A stretch of 23,208 nucleotides of DNA from Phycisphaerales bacterium UBA4658 (GCA_002405485.1 DHLW01000188.1:2893-26100); one strand, 5' to 3'; shown: positions 1 through 7,103, counted from the first letter of the stretch. Translations and numbers: made by a program. Notes: generated by a model not told the origin, from the letters alone.

Positions 1-992
1 ACGCTGAGCACGGCCTCGACCTCGGCCTTGTCACCGAGCGGGGTTGAGGTGCCGTGGGCGTTGACGTAGTCGATCTGGTCGGTGTTCAGCTTGGCGTCCT
101 GCAACGCCCAGCGCATGGACCGTGCGGCCCCGCGGCCAGCGGCGTCGGGCGCGGTGATGTGCGTGGCGTCGGAGCTGTTGGCGTGCCCGATGAGCTCGGC
201 GTAGATGATCGCGCCGCGCTTCAGGGCGTGCTCCTCGGTCTCCAGCACGAACATGCCCGCGCCCTCGGCGAGCACGAACCCGTCGCGATCGGCGTCGAAC
301 GGACGACTGGCCCGGGTCGGGTCGTCGTTGCGCGTGGAGAGCGCCTTCATCGTCATGAACGCGCCGACGCACAGGGGGCTGACGGCGGCCTCGGCTCCGC
401 CGGCGATCATCACGTCGGCGTGCCCTGCGCGGAGGACGTTGATCGCGTCCCCGATGGCATGCCCGGATGAAGCGCACGCGGTGGCGTGGGCGGTGGCCGG
501 GCCCTGAAGCCCGTAGAGGATCGAGGTGTTTCCGGTGCAGGCATTGACCATCAGCCGCGGAACCGTGAAGGGGCTCAGACGATCCGGCCCCCGGTCGCGC
601 ATGACGTTCACGCCGTCTTCGATGGTCGTGATACCGCCGACGCCGGAGCCGATGATGACACCGCAGCGTTCGGGGTTCTCGGCCTTGAAGTCGATGCCGG
701 ATTGGCGGACCGCCTCAACGGCGGCCCCCATGCCCAGGAGCGCAAAGCGATCGATCCTGCGGGCTTCGCGGTGATCGATCCAGTCGCCGGGGGCCCAGTC
801 ACGGACCTGCCCGGCGATCTTGACCGCCCACTTGCCCTCGTACTTGGCGAACTCCGGCCCGCTGAGGACGGCGATGCCGCTACGCCCTTCGCGCATGCCC
901 GCCCACGTGTCCCGGGCGGTGTGCCCGAGACAGGTGTTGGCGCCCATGCCAGTGACGACGACGCGATGGGGGTTGCTGTGGGCGTGAGCCAT
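1..992 (-). CDS. fabF: Beta-ketoacyl-ACP synthase II (KAS II), 3' end outside window
   Basis: This is the condensing enzyme of type II fatty-acid synthesis. It extends acyl-ACP with malonyl-ACP in the cytoplasm. Reading from the ATG at 992-990 gives 330 codons with no stop before the left edge, so roughly the last fifth of the usual ~410 residues is missing. The N-terminus HRVVVTGMGANTCLG is typical of KAS proteins. The nucleophile is Cys173 in ATACASSGHAIG, and the first catalytic His is His313 in NAHGTSTPLGD. These sit ten residues later than E. coli FabF Cys163 and His303, as the longer N-terminus predicts. The second catalytic His lies beyond the window. The gene starts 24 bases after the acpP stop, so the two almost certainly form an operon. 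No strong Shine-Dalgarno sequence precedes the ATG. The family assignment is secure. FabF rather than FabB rests on the acpP linkage and overall resemblance. Confidence 0.95.
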   Translation of the reverse strand, partial: MAHAHSNPHRVVVTGMGANTCLGHTARDTWAGMREGRSGIAVLSGPEFAKYEGKWAVKIAGQVRDWAPGDWIDHREARRIDRFALLGMGAAVEAVRQSGIDFKAENPERCGVIIGSGVGGITTIEDGVNVMRDRGPDRLSPFTVPRLMVNACTGNTSILYGLQGPATAHATACASSGHAIGDAINVLRAGHADVMIAGGAEAAVSPLCVGAFMTMKALSTRNDDPTRASRPFDADRDGFVLAEGAGMFVLETEEHALKRGAIIYAELIGHANSSDATHITAPDAAGRGAARSMRWALQDAKLNTDQIDYVNAHGTSTPLGDKAEVEAVLS

Positions 993-1016
993 GGGTGCGC
1001 TCGACGTGAACGAACC

Positions 1017-1265
1017 TCAGTTCGCCCCGACGGCCTGAGCGATGAAGTCGATCGCCTGGCCGACGGTCTTGATCTTCTCGGCCTGCTCGTCCGGGATCGA
1101 GGTCTCGAACTTGTCCTCGAACTCCATGACCAGCTCCACGGTGTCCAGCGAGTCCGCGTTCAGGTCGTCGACGAAGGAGGTGTCGCGGGTGATCTGGGCC
1201 TTGTCGGCACCCATCTGGTTGGCGACGATCTCGATGACCTTCACTTCGATTTCCTGCTTGGTCAC
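1017..1265 (-). CDS. acpP: Acyl carrier protein
   Basis: This 82-residue carrier protein holds the growing acyl chain on 4'-phosphopantetheine during fatty-acid synthesis. The attachment serine is Ser39 in the motif [14 protein letters not shown], followed by the expected acidic recognition helix ([11 protein letters not shown]) and the C-terminal [11 protein letters not shown] segment. An upstream ATG at 1304 would add 13 residues that match no ACP. The GTG at 1265-1263 is preferred because it gives the usual N-terminus ([13 protein letters not shown]) and has AGGAG nine bases upstream. The gene lies directly before fabF. A possible promoter lies about 110 bases upstream of the start codon. 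Confidence 0.96.
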   Translation of the reverse strand: MTKQEIEVKVIEIVANQMGADKAQITRDTSFVDDLNADSLDTVELVMEFEDKFETSIPDEQAEKIKTVGQAIDFIAQAVGAN

Positions 1266-1274
1266 TGTCCGGGT

Positions 1275-1279
1275 CTCCT
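1275..1279 (-). promoter_or_regulatory. Ribosome binding site deciding the acpP start
   Basis: AGGAG on the minus strand ends nine bases before the GTG at 1265. The ATG at 1304 lies upstream of this site. The site therefore fixes GTG as the start of acpP. Confidence 0.75.
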
Positions 1280-1304
1280 GGCCAAGGTAAACGCCCTGCC
1301 CCAC

Positions 1305-1678
1305 GAACCTGCGCCCCTACCCACCCACGATCCTGCCCCTCCGAGACCATCATGGTACCCGGAGAGGGATCAGGAATATAGCCCGCCCACGACCCAGTGT
1401 CGGCCTCCCAGGGCAATCCCGCGACTTCCCGGAACCCGTCGGTCGGCGTCTCTTGCGCGTGGGGGCGGGCGGGATCGACCATCGAGGCCAGTTTGCCCGG
1501 CGGGATCTCGGATTCTGGCGGAGTGGTGTCATGTTCGCCGATCGCCTTGCCGATCTCGGACCTGCCCATTGTCGGGATGTCCGAGCGTGCCGACGTGTGG
1601 GGCAATTGTGTATCGGGCCGCTCCGTCGCGGCGACCCGTGCGTAGGGAACTCAAGACCGGAGTCATCGCAGGTTCGCC
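1305..1678. other. Divergent intergenic region between acpP and the DUF1444 gene
   Basis: This stretch of about 370 bases separates two divergent transcription units. It holds the candidate acpP promoter at 1375-1403. I found no convincing promoter for the plus-strand gene, no RNA gene and no credible small ORF. The open frames that cross it on both strands also run through acpP or fabF in other frames and look like GC-driven shadows. Confidence 0.6.
1375..1403 (-). promoter_or_regulatory. Possible sigma70-type promoter of acpP-fabF
   Basis: On the minus strand CCGACA (4/6 match to TTGACA) is followed after exactly 17 bases by TATATT (5/6 match to TATAAT). Transcription would start near 1367 and give a leader of about 100 bases before acpP. 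This is the most AT-rich spot in the divergent spacer. It was found by eye only. Confidence 0.4.
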
Positions 1679-2485
1679 ATGCCCCGCATGCCCCACGAGC
1701 CCGAGGCCTTTGCCGAGCACGTCGCAGCCCTTCTGCGGCGGATGCAGCCGGACCAGTCCATCCAGTTGGCCGGTCCGCGCGAGCTCATCGTGAACGGACG
1801 CCGCCTGGACCTTGAGAACCTCAACCGCCTGGTGAATCGCGATCCGGAGCGCGGGACGGAGATCGTCGAGCACTACCTCGAACACCTGTTCAGCGGGGAG
1901 TCGATGGTGCTGGCGTCGGCGAGCTTCGAGTTTGCCAAGCCCAGGATCATGCCGCGGATCCAGCCGGAATCGATCTTCTCGCACCTGACTCGGGAGCAGG
2001 TGGCGTATGTGCCGTTCGTGAACGGAACGGTGATCGTTTTCGTGCTCGATCTGCCGCACATGACGGTGAGCGTGACGACCGAGCAGATGGTCCGGTGGGG
2101 AGTGACCGCCGAGGATCTGGACGAGATCTCCCGCAAGAATCTCGATCAGTACGCGCCGGAGCTGAGCGTGCAGGTCGTGGAGAGCCGCGAGGGCGGGAAG
2201 GCCGCGATCGTGAGCGAACAGGACGGATACGACGCCGCCCGGCTGCTGCTGAGCTCTCTGCACAGGCGTCTGTCCCCGCAGCTCGGGGGCGACTTCTACG
2301 TCGCCACGCCGGCACGGGACATGTTCATCGCCATCACCGATGGCCCCGAGCCGTTCCTGCAGCGTCTGCACGGGCGAGTGAGCCAGGACTTCCGGCGTCT
2401 GCCGTACCCCATCACCGATCAGTTCTTCTTCGTGACCCGCGACGGGGTGGCGGGGACGGAGCGGAGCGAGAGCGAGGCGGCGTGA
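1679..2485 (+). CDS. DUF1444 (YtpQ/UPF0354) family protein
   Basis: This 268-residue soluble protein has no signal peptide or membrane segment. Its central part, FSHLTREQVAYVPFVNGTVIVFVLDLP (residues about 101-127), and the later block TAEDLDEISRKNLDQY with its DFYVATPARDMFIAI region resemble the DUF1444 family, known in Bacillus as YtpQ. The molecular function of the family is unknown to me. The ATG at 1679 has a weak AGG six bases upstream. A second in-frame ATG at 1688 is possible and would remove three residues. The gene ends 31 bases before the trpG/pabA-type gene, but that gene appears to have its own promoter. The family call rests on recognition without a database search. Confidence 0.72.
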   Translation: MPRMPHEPEAFAEHVAALLRRMQPDQSIQLAGPRELIVNGRRLDLENLNRLVNRDPERGTEIVEHYLEHLFSGESMVLASASFEFAKPRIMPRIQPESIFSHLTREQVAYVPFVNGTVIVFVLDLPHMTVSVTTEQMVRWGVTAEDLDEISRKNLDQYAPELSVQVVESREGGKAAIVSEQDGYDAARLLLSSLHRRLSPQLGGDFYVATPARDMFIAITDGPEPFLQRLHGRVSQDFRRLPYPITDQFFFVTRDGVAGTERSESEAA

Positions 2486-2505
2486 CCCGCGACGCGGGTT
2501 TCCCA

Positions 2506-2511
2506 TACCCT
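2506..2511 (+). promoter_or_regulatory. -10 element immediately upstream of the amidotransferase gene (leaderless type)
   Basis: TACCCT (TANNNT pattern) ends five bases before the GTG start at 2517. GTGACC, 18 bases further upstream, matches TTGACA at 4 of 6 positions and overlaps the stop of the preceding gene. No Shine-Dalgarno sequence is present, which fits transcription starting at or next to the start codon. Confidence 0.45.
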
Positions 2512-2516
2512 CTGGC

Positions 2517-3173
2517 GTGATCCTGCTCATCGACAACTACGACTCGTTCACGTACAACCTCGTCCAGCGACTGGGCGAGATCGACTCCACGATCAACGTG
2601 CACGTCGAGCGGAACGACCGCATCACGCCCGATCAAGCCGAGCGGCTCGACGGCGGACGCGGGCCAACGCACCTCATCATCTCTCCCGGTCCCTGCACCC
2701 CCAAGGAAGCCGGGTGCTCGGCGGCGATGATCGAGCGGTTTGCGGGTCGCGTTCCGGTGCTGGGCGTCTGCCTTGGGCACCAGACCATCGGCGACATGCA
2801 CGGGATGACCGTCACCCGGCACGCCGTGCCCATGCACGGGAAGACGTCGCCGATCCAGCACGACAACCAGGGGGTGTTCCACGGGCTGTCCAGCCCGTTC
2901 ACCGCCACGCGGTATCACTCGCTGGTGGTGCTCGCCGAGACCATTCCGCCGACGACCGCCCATGGCGGCTGGGCCGTCAGTGCGTGGACCGATGAGCCGA
3001 TCGATGCGGCGAATCCTGGCGGCCCGACCCGCCGCGTGGTCATGGGTCTGCGCCGCGTCTGGCCCAAGGGCGAGATCAAAGCTCCGCTGGAGGGCGTGCA
3101 GTTCCACCCCGAGAGCTTCCTGACGATCGAGGGTCCGAAGCTGCTGAAGAACTTCCTGCTGAGCGGGCGATAG
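2517..3173 (+). CDS. Anthranilate / aminodeoxychorismate synthase component II (glutamine amidotransferase)
   Basis: This class I glutamine amidotransferase supplies ammonia from glutamine to a chorismate-using synthase, for tryptophan (TrpG) or folate (PabA) synthesis. The N-terminus ILLIDNYDSFTYNL is diagnostic. The oxyanion-loop region is SPGPCTPKEAG. The nucleophile is Cys85 in GVCLGHQ, and the triad is completed by His197 and Glu199 in VQFHPES. The HGKTS and TRYHSL motifs are also present. At 218 residues it is longer than the usual ~190, because of extra sequence around residues 162-190 before the last motif. The start is GTG at 2517 with no Shine-Dalgarno sequence. No trpE or pabB lies nearby, so the choice between TrpG and PabA is open, and some bacteria use one protein for both. 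Confidence 0.92.
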   Translation: MILLIDNYDSFTYNLVQRLGEIDSTINVHVERNDRITPDQAERLDGGRGPTHLIISPGPCTPKEAGCSAAMIERFAGRVPVLGVCLGHQTIGDMHGMTVTRHAVPMHGKTSPIQHDNQGVFHGLSSPFTATRYHSLVVLAETIPPTTAHGGWAVSAWTDEPIDAANPGGPTRRVVMGLRRVWPKGEIKAPLEGVQFHPESFLTIEGPKLLKNFLLSGR

Positions 3174-3181
3174 CCGCCCGC
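3163..3181 (+). terminator. Hairpin across the stop codon of the amidotransferase gene
   Basis: GCGGGCG (3163-3169) and CGCCCGC (3175-3181) are perfect inverted copies around a five-base loop that contains the TAG stop. The stem is all G-C. No T-run follows, so factor-independent termination is uncertain. The position between two genes that seem separately transcribed makes a terminator likely. Confidence 0.45.
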
Positions 3182-3207
3182 GCGATCGCCGGATCCCCCG
3201 CTCTGAG

Positions 3208-3213
3208 TATCAT
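3208..3213 (+). promoter_or_regulatory. -10 element of a probable leaderless transcript
   Basis: TATCAT (4/6 match to TATAAT) ends seven bases before the ATG at 3221. No Shine-Dalgarno sequence lies between them. No good -35 hexamer is seen. Confidence 0.5.
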
Positions 3214-3220
3214 CGGTCCC

Positions 3221-3664
3221 ATGATTCACCCGGCACCGACGACCAAGATCGACCCCACCCACGCCCGCGGCGTGCTGCACGCCCAACTGCCCGGCAGCAA
3301 CGGCCAGCCGGGCATGGTCGTCATCGAGTTTCCCAACACCAGCTACCAGATCCACCTCGTGCCCACCCAGCCCATCACGAGCGAGGTTGGCAAGCGGATC
3401 ATCGGCACGATCCGCGTGCTGGCCCGGCGCGTCGATGTCGTGGACACCGGGGGCCGATACTTCGAACCGGTCTTCGGCCGGCCGCGCCGAGTGCAGGGCC
3501 GGGTCATCGCCCACGACGAGCCCAACGCCGCCATCATCGTGGACGCGACCGTGCCGATCCACATGGTCCTGGGCGACGCGCGACAGCGGCCTTCGGACTT
3601 CCAGCTTGGCGATCTCGTCAGTTGTGACGTTCGCGACGGGGGCACGTTCACACCCGCGCCGTAG
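3221..3664 (+). CDS. Hypothetical protein, 147 residues
   Basis: I do not recognise this protein. It is soluble, with no signal peptide, membrane helix, cysteine pair or nucleotide-binding motif. The sequence has alternating hydrophobic stretches (MVVIEF, IIGTIRVLARRVDVVD, AAIIVDATVPIHMVL) that suggest a beta-rich fold. The C-terminal half (GRVIAHDE to GDLVSCDVRDGGTFTP) reads like an OB or small beta-barrel domain, which is a guess. The ATG at 3221 is seven bases after a TATCAT hexamer, which supports this start and a separate transcript. The gene is convergent with the membrane-protein cluster that ends at 3695. Good codon structure over the full length and the promoter-like context suggest a real gene. 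Confidence 0.75.
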   Translation: MIHPAPTTKIDPTHARGVLHAQLPGSNGQPGMVVIEFPNTSYQIHLVPTQPITSEVGKRIIGTIRVLARRVDVVDTGGRYFEPVFGRPRRVQGRVIAHDEPNAAIIVDATVPIHMVLGDARQRPSDFQLGDLVSCDVRDGGTFTPAP

Positions 3665-3694
3665 GCGTGCCGGCTGTTCCCCACGCACGCGGGT

Positions 3695-4060
3695 TCAACG
3701 CTCGCGGCGCTTCATGAGGAGCGGGAGCAGGATCGGTGCGAGGACGCGCACCAATCCGACGATCTGACCGATCGGCAGTCGATCGCTTCCTGGTGAGCCG
3801 GCAGCGGGCTCGCGGCGCGAACGCCCTCGACCCTTGAACAGCATCGCACCGATCAGGCCGGCACCGGCCGCAAGCGCAAAGCCCCACGGACGGGCCCGCC
3901 GTGCTCCGCCGAGCACAGATTCGCGAAGTTCGGCGATCTGCACGCGCATGTGCAGATCGGCCTCCGATCCCCAGTCGAGCAGGCGGGCCTTGGCATCGGC
4001 GACACGTCGCGCATCATCGTGAAGCACAGGGCCGAGGGAGGTGTGCGGTTCGATGGGCAT
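3695..4060 (-). CDS. Small membrane protein, third gene of a YqjD-YqjE-type cluster
   Basis: This 121-residue protein has an N-terminal soluble part of about 55 residues with an amphipathic helix (DLHMRVQIAELRESVL). A membrane segment follows around residues 59-77 (WGFALAAGAGLIGAMLF). After a basic linker (GRGRSRREP) there is a second hydrophobic stretch near the C-terminus (IVGLVRVLAPILLPLLM) ending in KRRER. AGGGAGA lies just before the ATG, so the start is well supported. It begins 15 bases after the stop of the holin-X-like gene. Its position matches that of YqjK in the enterobacterial yqjD-yqjE-yqjK cluster, but I see no clear sequence similarity, so the name is not assigned. Function unknown; probably inner membrane. 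Confidence 0.8.
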   Translation of the reverse strand: MPIEPHTSLGPVLHDDARRVADAKARLLDWGSEADLHMRVQIAELRESVLGGARRARPWGFALAAGAGLIGAMLFKGRGRSRREPAAGSPGSDRLPIGQIVGLVRVLAPILLPLLMKRRER

Positions 4061-4075
4061 GGGCTCTCCCTGGCT

Positions 4076-4354
4076 TCACCTGGTCAAACGGGCGGCGGCG
4101 AACAGCACACCGACCGCCAGAAGCAGTGTGACGCACCCGCAGAGCACGCTCGCCCAGGCCGTGCCCAACATGGGTTGGACGCCGAACCAGAGCCCGGCGA
4201 TCAGGAACGCCGCCGCCGCGATCAGCAGCACTCCGGCCACGAGCACGAGCGACATGCCCATCCCGAATCGGGCGGCGATGTGGCGAAGCAGGCGACCCTC
4301 GGCCTCGGCCAGATCGGCGGCCCGCACCAGGAGTTCAGCGAGTCTGCGGTACAT
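4076..4354 (-). CDS. YqjE / holin-X-like (putative actinobacterial holin-X family) membrane protein
   Basis: This 92-residue protein has an N-terminal amphipathic helix rich in Leu, Ala and Glu (RLAELLVRAADLAEAEGRLL). Two membrane helices follow at about residues 33-56 (MSLVLVAGVLLIAAAAFLIAGLWF) and 66-87 (AWASVLCGCVTLLLAVGVLFAA). This layout is that of the YqjE/phage-holin-3-type family often found beside DUF883 proteins. Despite the holin name, chromosomal members are not known lysis proteins and their role is unclear. GGGGA lies four bases upstream of the ATG. The gene is 50 bases after the DUF883 gene and 15 bases before the next, consistent with one operon. Confidence 0.8.
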   Translation of the reverse strand: MYRRLAELLVRAADLAEAEGRLLRHIAARFGMGMSLVLVAGVLLIAAAAFLIAGLWFGVQPMLGTAWASVLCGCVTLLLAVGVLFAAARLTR

Positions 4355-4404
4355 GCGTCCCCACGTCGGGCCCTTGTGCCACCGTCACGATTACGCGCGG
4401 AGAA

Positions 4405-4749
4405 CTATCGGCGACTGAGCAGAGCCCCGACCAGCAGGCCCACGCCGAAGGCGATCCCGACGGACGCGAGCGGGTGATCCTCGATCTGATGCTCGACGGC
4501 TTCCTTGGCCGCCGACCCCTTGGCCTTGGCGGTGTCATACGCGGCCCGGCCCTTCTCGCGCACGCGTTCGGCGGCTTCGCCGGCGCGGTCGCGGACCTCT
4601 CCGGCGACGGTCTTGCCGGCGTGGGCGGCATCACGGATAAGCGTTCCCAAGTCTCCACGCAGAACACCGAGATCGGCCTTCAAGGCCTCCAGATCCTGCC
4701 GCAGGCGTCGCTCCTCGCTGGTCATCGTCGCAGTGGTGTTCGAATCCAT
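4405..4749 (-). CDS. DUF883 (YqjD/ElaB-like) membrane-anchored protein
   Basis: This 114-residue protein begins at the ATG 4749-4747, chosen because AGGAG lies seven bases upstream. The upstream ATG at 4830 would add 27 residues of low-quality sequence. Residues about 10-90 form a charged helical rod (RRLRQDLEALKADLGVLRGDL, then ERVREKGRAAYDTAKAKG with KEAVEHQIEDHP). The last 22 residues (PLASVGIAFGVGLLVGALLSRR) form a C-terminal membrane anchor ending in two arginines, the hallmark of DUF883. The E. coli members YqjD and ElaB are tail-anchored and associate with ribosomes in stationary phase. Whether that holds here is inference. It is the first gene of a three-gene cluster. Confidence 0.9.
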   Translation of the reverse strand: MDSNTTATMTSEERRLRQDLEALKADLGVLRGDLGTLIRDAAHAGKTVAGEVRDRAGEAAERVREKGRAAYDTAKAKGSAAKEAVEHQIEDHPLASVGIAFGVGLLVGALLSRR

Positions 4750-4756
4750 GGTGTTG

Positions 4757-4761
4757 CTCCT
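4757..4761 (-). promoter_or_regulatory. Ribosome binding site of the DUF883 gene
   Basis: AGGAG on the minus strand, seven bases before the ATG at 4749. It decides this start over the upstream in-frame ATG at 4830. Confidence 0.75.
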
Positions 4762-4944
4762 GTTGAACTCTGCAACGTCAACTTGGTGTGCAGGCGCACA
4801 CGGTCGCCCCCGCTCCCAACGGCCCCCCACCGATACGAACGCTCGAAACAGCCAGTTGGTTCGACATCCGATTCGTGTCTTGTCGAAGAATCGTAGGAGC
4901 CGGCGCGATCAGGGTCGCGGGCAAATCCATGCGTTTGGCATAAA

Positions 4945-4970
4945 CAGGGTGGCGTGGCGCATGACCCTGG
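4945..4970 (-). terminator. Candidate terminator after the cyclophilin gene
   Basis: On the minus strand CAGGGT (4969-4964) and ACCCTG (4950-4945) form a six-pair stem with a 13-base loop, followed by TTTAT. It begins a few bases after the cyclophilin stop codon. The loop is long and the T-run short, so strength is doubtful. Confidence 0.4.
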
Positions 4971-4975
4971 ATGTG

Positions 4976-6112
4976 TTATCGCGCCGGACGCCCGCCCGTG
5001 CCTGGTAGCTCATCGAACTGAGGGGCTTTGGTGCCGATCGGCGGAGCATCGACCAGCCGAGCCGAGCGGATCACGATCGGCTCGCGCGGGCGTGCGTCGG
5101 CGCCGGTTGGCGTCTTGGCGAGGGATCGAAGCACATCGGCGCCGTCCACGAGCCTGCCGAGCGCGGTGTACTTGCCGTTGAGCGCAGGGCCGACGTCCGC
5201 CGAGAGCGTGATGAACACCTGCGACCCCGCGCTGTTCGGGTCGCTTGTGCGTGCCAGACTGAGGGTGCCGAAGGCGTGTGTGAGTGGGCTTGGCTCAAAG
5301 TCGATGAGGAATCCCGGACCGCCGAGGCCCGTGCCGGTCGGGTCGCCGAACTGCACGATCTCGGGCGCGGTCTGGCCCGAGAGCGATGCGATGCGATGCA
5401 CGCCGACGCCCTCGTAGAACCCGCTTTGCACCAGGCGTCGGAGGTGCAGGACGCTGTAGGGGGCCGCATCAGCCCGAAGCGCAAAGGCCATCTCGCCAGA
5501 ACCCATGTCGAGGATGAGCCGCTGATCCACGAACGTCCAGTACCCGCTGAACGCTCTGGCCGAGGCCGGCGGCGTGCGTGCATCGGTGGGCGGAGGCGGA
5601 TTCACCTGCGGCGTGCCGGTGCGATCCACGCGAGGCGCGTACCTGGGCGTCAACATCGGCACCAGGGTGAGCGGCGCGCCGATGCGTGTTCGGCCGGACT
5701 CATCGGTGGCCGCCTGCACATGCAGCACGCGCGGATCGTCGGTCTTCCACAGGCGCGGGAAGACCTCGGCAAGGTCGACCTCGCCCGCCGACACCGGTCG
5801 CGACTCGATGACGGTCTCCGCCGACTGGGCATCCGTGGCGACAAGCAACAGGGTGAAAGCCGATTCCGCAGAAGGAGACTGGAAAGCGTCGCTCTCGCTT
5901 GTGGCCATGGTGGACGGCCGGAGTGATCCGACGATGACACGGATTGGCCGATTGAGCGTGGTGCACTCGAGCACCGGTCGGATCTGGGCGGCGGCCGCCG
6001 CGGGGAGCATGCCGTGGCCGAGCACCATCGCCAGAACGCCAAGGACGCCACCCGCGAGTGGCGTCACGGACGGACGTACCGATGTCATCGAACTCGCGAT
6101 GGCATGGAGCAT
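4976..6112 (-). CDS. Secreted cyclophilin-type peptidyl-prolyl cis-trans isomerase
   Basis: This 378-residue protein should catalyse proline isomerisation during folding outside the cytoplasm. Residues about 15-43 form a signal peptide (LAGGVLGVLAMVLGHG, then an alanine-rich region ending AAAAAQ). Residues 44-190 are an extra N-terminal region I do not recognise, ending in a Pro-rich linker. The cyclophilin domain spans about 197-355 and contains FYEGVGVHRI, VQFGDPTGTGLGGPGF, SLARTSDPNSAGSQVFI and LNGKYTALGRLVDGADVL. The catalytic Arg of the HR motif (Arg240) is present. The following segment is lengthened and lacks the usual Phe-Met of HRVIPGFMIQ, so activity may be reduced. An ATG at residue 9 is an alternative start. 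No Shine-Dalgarno sequence is evident. The gene lies 58 bases after the pseudopilin gene on the same strand. Confidence 0.9.
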   Translation of the reverse strand: MLHAIASSMTSVRPSVTPLAGGVLGVLAMVLGHGMLPAAAAAQIRPVLECTTLNRPIRVIVGSLRPSTMATSESDAFQSPSAESAFTLLLVATDAQSAETVIESRPVSAGEVDLAEVFPRLWKTDDPRVLHVQAATDESGRTRIGAPLTLVPMLTPRYAPRVDRTGTPQVNPPPPTDARTPPASARAFSGYWTFVDQRLILDMGSGEMAFALRADAAPYSVLHLRRLVQSGFYEGVGVHRIASLSGQTAPEIVQFGDPTGTGLGGPGFLIDFEPSPLTHAFGTLSLARTSDPNSAGSQVFITLSADVGPALNGKYTALGRLVDGADVLRSLAKTPTGADARPREPIVIRSARLVDAPPIGTKAPQFDELPGTGGRPAR

Positions 6113-6170
6113 GACTGGTTCCCCACCCCCAAGCCGCTGACGCCAGTATGGACATGGCGGTGGCGGCGTG

Positions 6171-6923
6171 TTACGGACCGCTCATGGTCTGCGACGGGCG
6201 ACCGTCGATCTCTTCCCACGCCTCGGTCACGCGTCGGGCCGCGGTCACGTCGACGCTGACATCACTTTCCGGAAGCAGTTCGAGGATGCGACGACCGGGG
6301 TCGGAGAGCCATGCCACGGAGAAGTCCGATCGCAGCACGTTGGCGCCGACCTTGTGGCTGAAATCGCGCTGCGACGCCAGACTATCGCTGATGACGGCCG
6401 GGCGGTCGATGCCCATGAGCATCCAGGGCGTGCCCCGGTACTGGAAGTTCGTGACGATCTTCACGTCGCTGACGGAGTACCACGACGAGGCGAATCGAGC
6501 GAACGGGTTGTTCCCGCGATGCGAGGGGCAATAGAAGACCTGAGGAGCGTTGAGATATCCGGCGCTGAAGAGCAGCCCGACGCCGTCCCAGGAGACCCCG
6601 GGATCAGCCGATCGAGCAAAGTGCATGAACTGTGGGGCGCCGGAAGGATCCGACTCCTTTGGCTCATACGCGCTGAACGGGAAGGACTTCTGATCCTCCG
6701 CGTACATCGCGATGCCCAGGCCGATCTGTCGGGCATTGGACGAGCAGACGACGCGGCGTGTGGCCTCGCGCACGTTGGTCAGACTGGGGAGCAGGATGGA
6801 GATGAGCAGCGCGATGATCGCGATGCTGACGAGCAGATCGATCAATGTGAATGCCGACGACCGGCGCGTCGCCCAGCGGGGACGCGATCGTGTGATAGAC
6901 ACCCGGTTCGTCACCATGACCAC
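6171..6923 (-). CDS. Type II secretion / prepilin-type N-terminal cleavage domain protein (pseudopilin)
   Basis: This protein has a basic leader of 24 residues, then AFTLIDLLVSIAIIALLISILLPSL. Prepilin peptidase should cut between Ala24 and Phe25. The helix that follows anchors the protein in the membrane until assembly into a pilus-like structure. The canonical Glu at mature position 5 is replaced by Asp. The rest is a soluble domain with CSSNARQIGLGIAMYAEDQKSFP, a region common in planctomycete pseudopilins, and ends near ITEAW-like sequence without the C-terminal motif of DUF1559. Such paralogues are numerous in Planctomycetota and their individual roles are unknown. GTG at 6923 is chosen because GGAGG lies ten bases upstream; ATG at 6917 is nearly as good. 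An upstream ATG at 7013 lies above the candidate promoter and is rejected. Confidence 0.88.
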   Translation of the reverse strand: MVMVTNRVSITRSRPRWATRRSSAFTLIDLLVSIAIIALLISILLPSLTNVREATRRVVCSSNARQIGLGIAMYAEDQKSFPFSAYEPKESDPSGAPQFMHFARSADPGVSWDGVGLLFSAGYLNAPQVFYCPSHRGNNPFARFASSWYSVSDVKIVTNFQYRGTPWMLMGIDRPAVISDSLASQRDFSHKVGANVLRSDFSVAWLSDPGRRILELLPESDVSVDVTAARRVTEAWEEIDGRPSQTMSGP

Positions 6924-6933
6924 CGGCACGAGA

Positions 6934-6938
6934 CCTCC
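6934..6938 (-). promoter_or_regulatory. Ribosome binding site of the pseudopilin gene
   Basis: GGAGG on the minus strand, ten bases before GTG 6923 and sixteen before ATG 6917. The spacing favours the GTG. Confidence 0.6.
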
Positions 6939-6961
6939 ATCAGCACCGTCGAACCACTGAG

Positions 6962-6990
6962 AGTCTATCAGACCCTTGCGATCAGAGCAA
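6962..6990 (-). promoter_or_regulatory. Possible sigma70-type promoter of the pseudopilin gene
   Basis: On the minus strand TTGCTC is followed after 17 bases by TAGACT, with TGA just before the -10. Transcription would begin near 6955 and give a leader of about 30 bases that contains the GGAGG ribosome binding site. This spacing makes sense of the chosen start codon. Confidence 0.4.
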
Positions 6991-7103
6991 CACAATCCAC
7001 GCGATTCGAACAAACCCGAACAGGTCCCAATAACACGCGACAGAGCCCTTGATCATCCGCAATCGACAGGGTTTTTTGCGAGCGGAGCATCCTGGCCACA
7101 GGT

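Noticed and set aside
486..1793. A 435-codon plus-strand frame across fabF, acpP and the intergenic region
   Set aside because: It runs antisense to two genes of certain identity, and its translation is low-complexity Asp/Gly/Pro/Arg sequence.
3665..3690. GCGTG/CACGC inverted pair between two convergent genes
   Set aside because: Only five pairs with a loop of twelve bases and no T-run; too weak to call a terminator.
4869..4893. CGATTC/GAATCG inverted pair upstream of the DUF883 gene
   Set aside because: Short arms, 13-base spacer and no promoter element placed sensibly around it.
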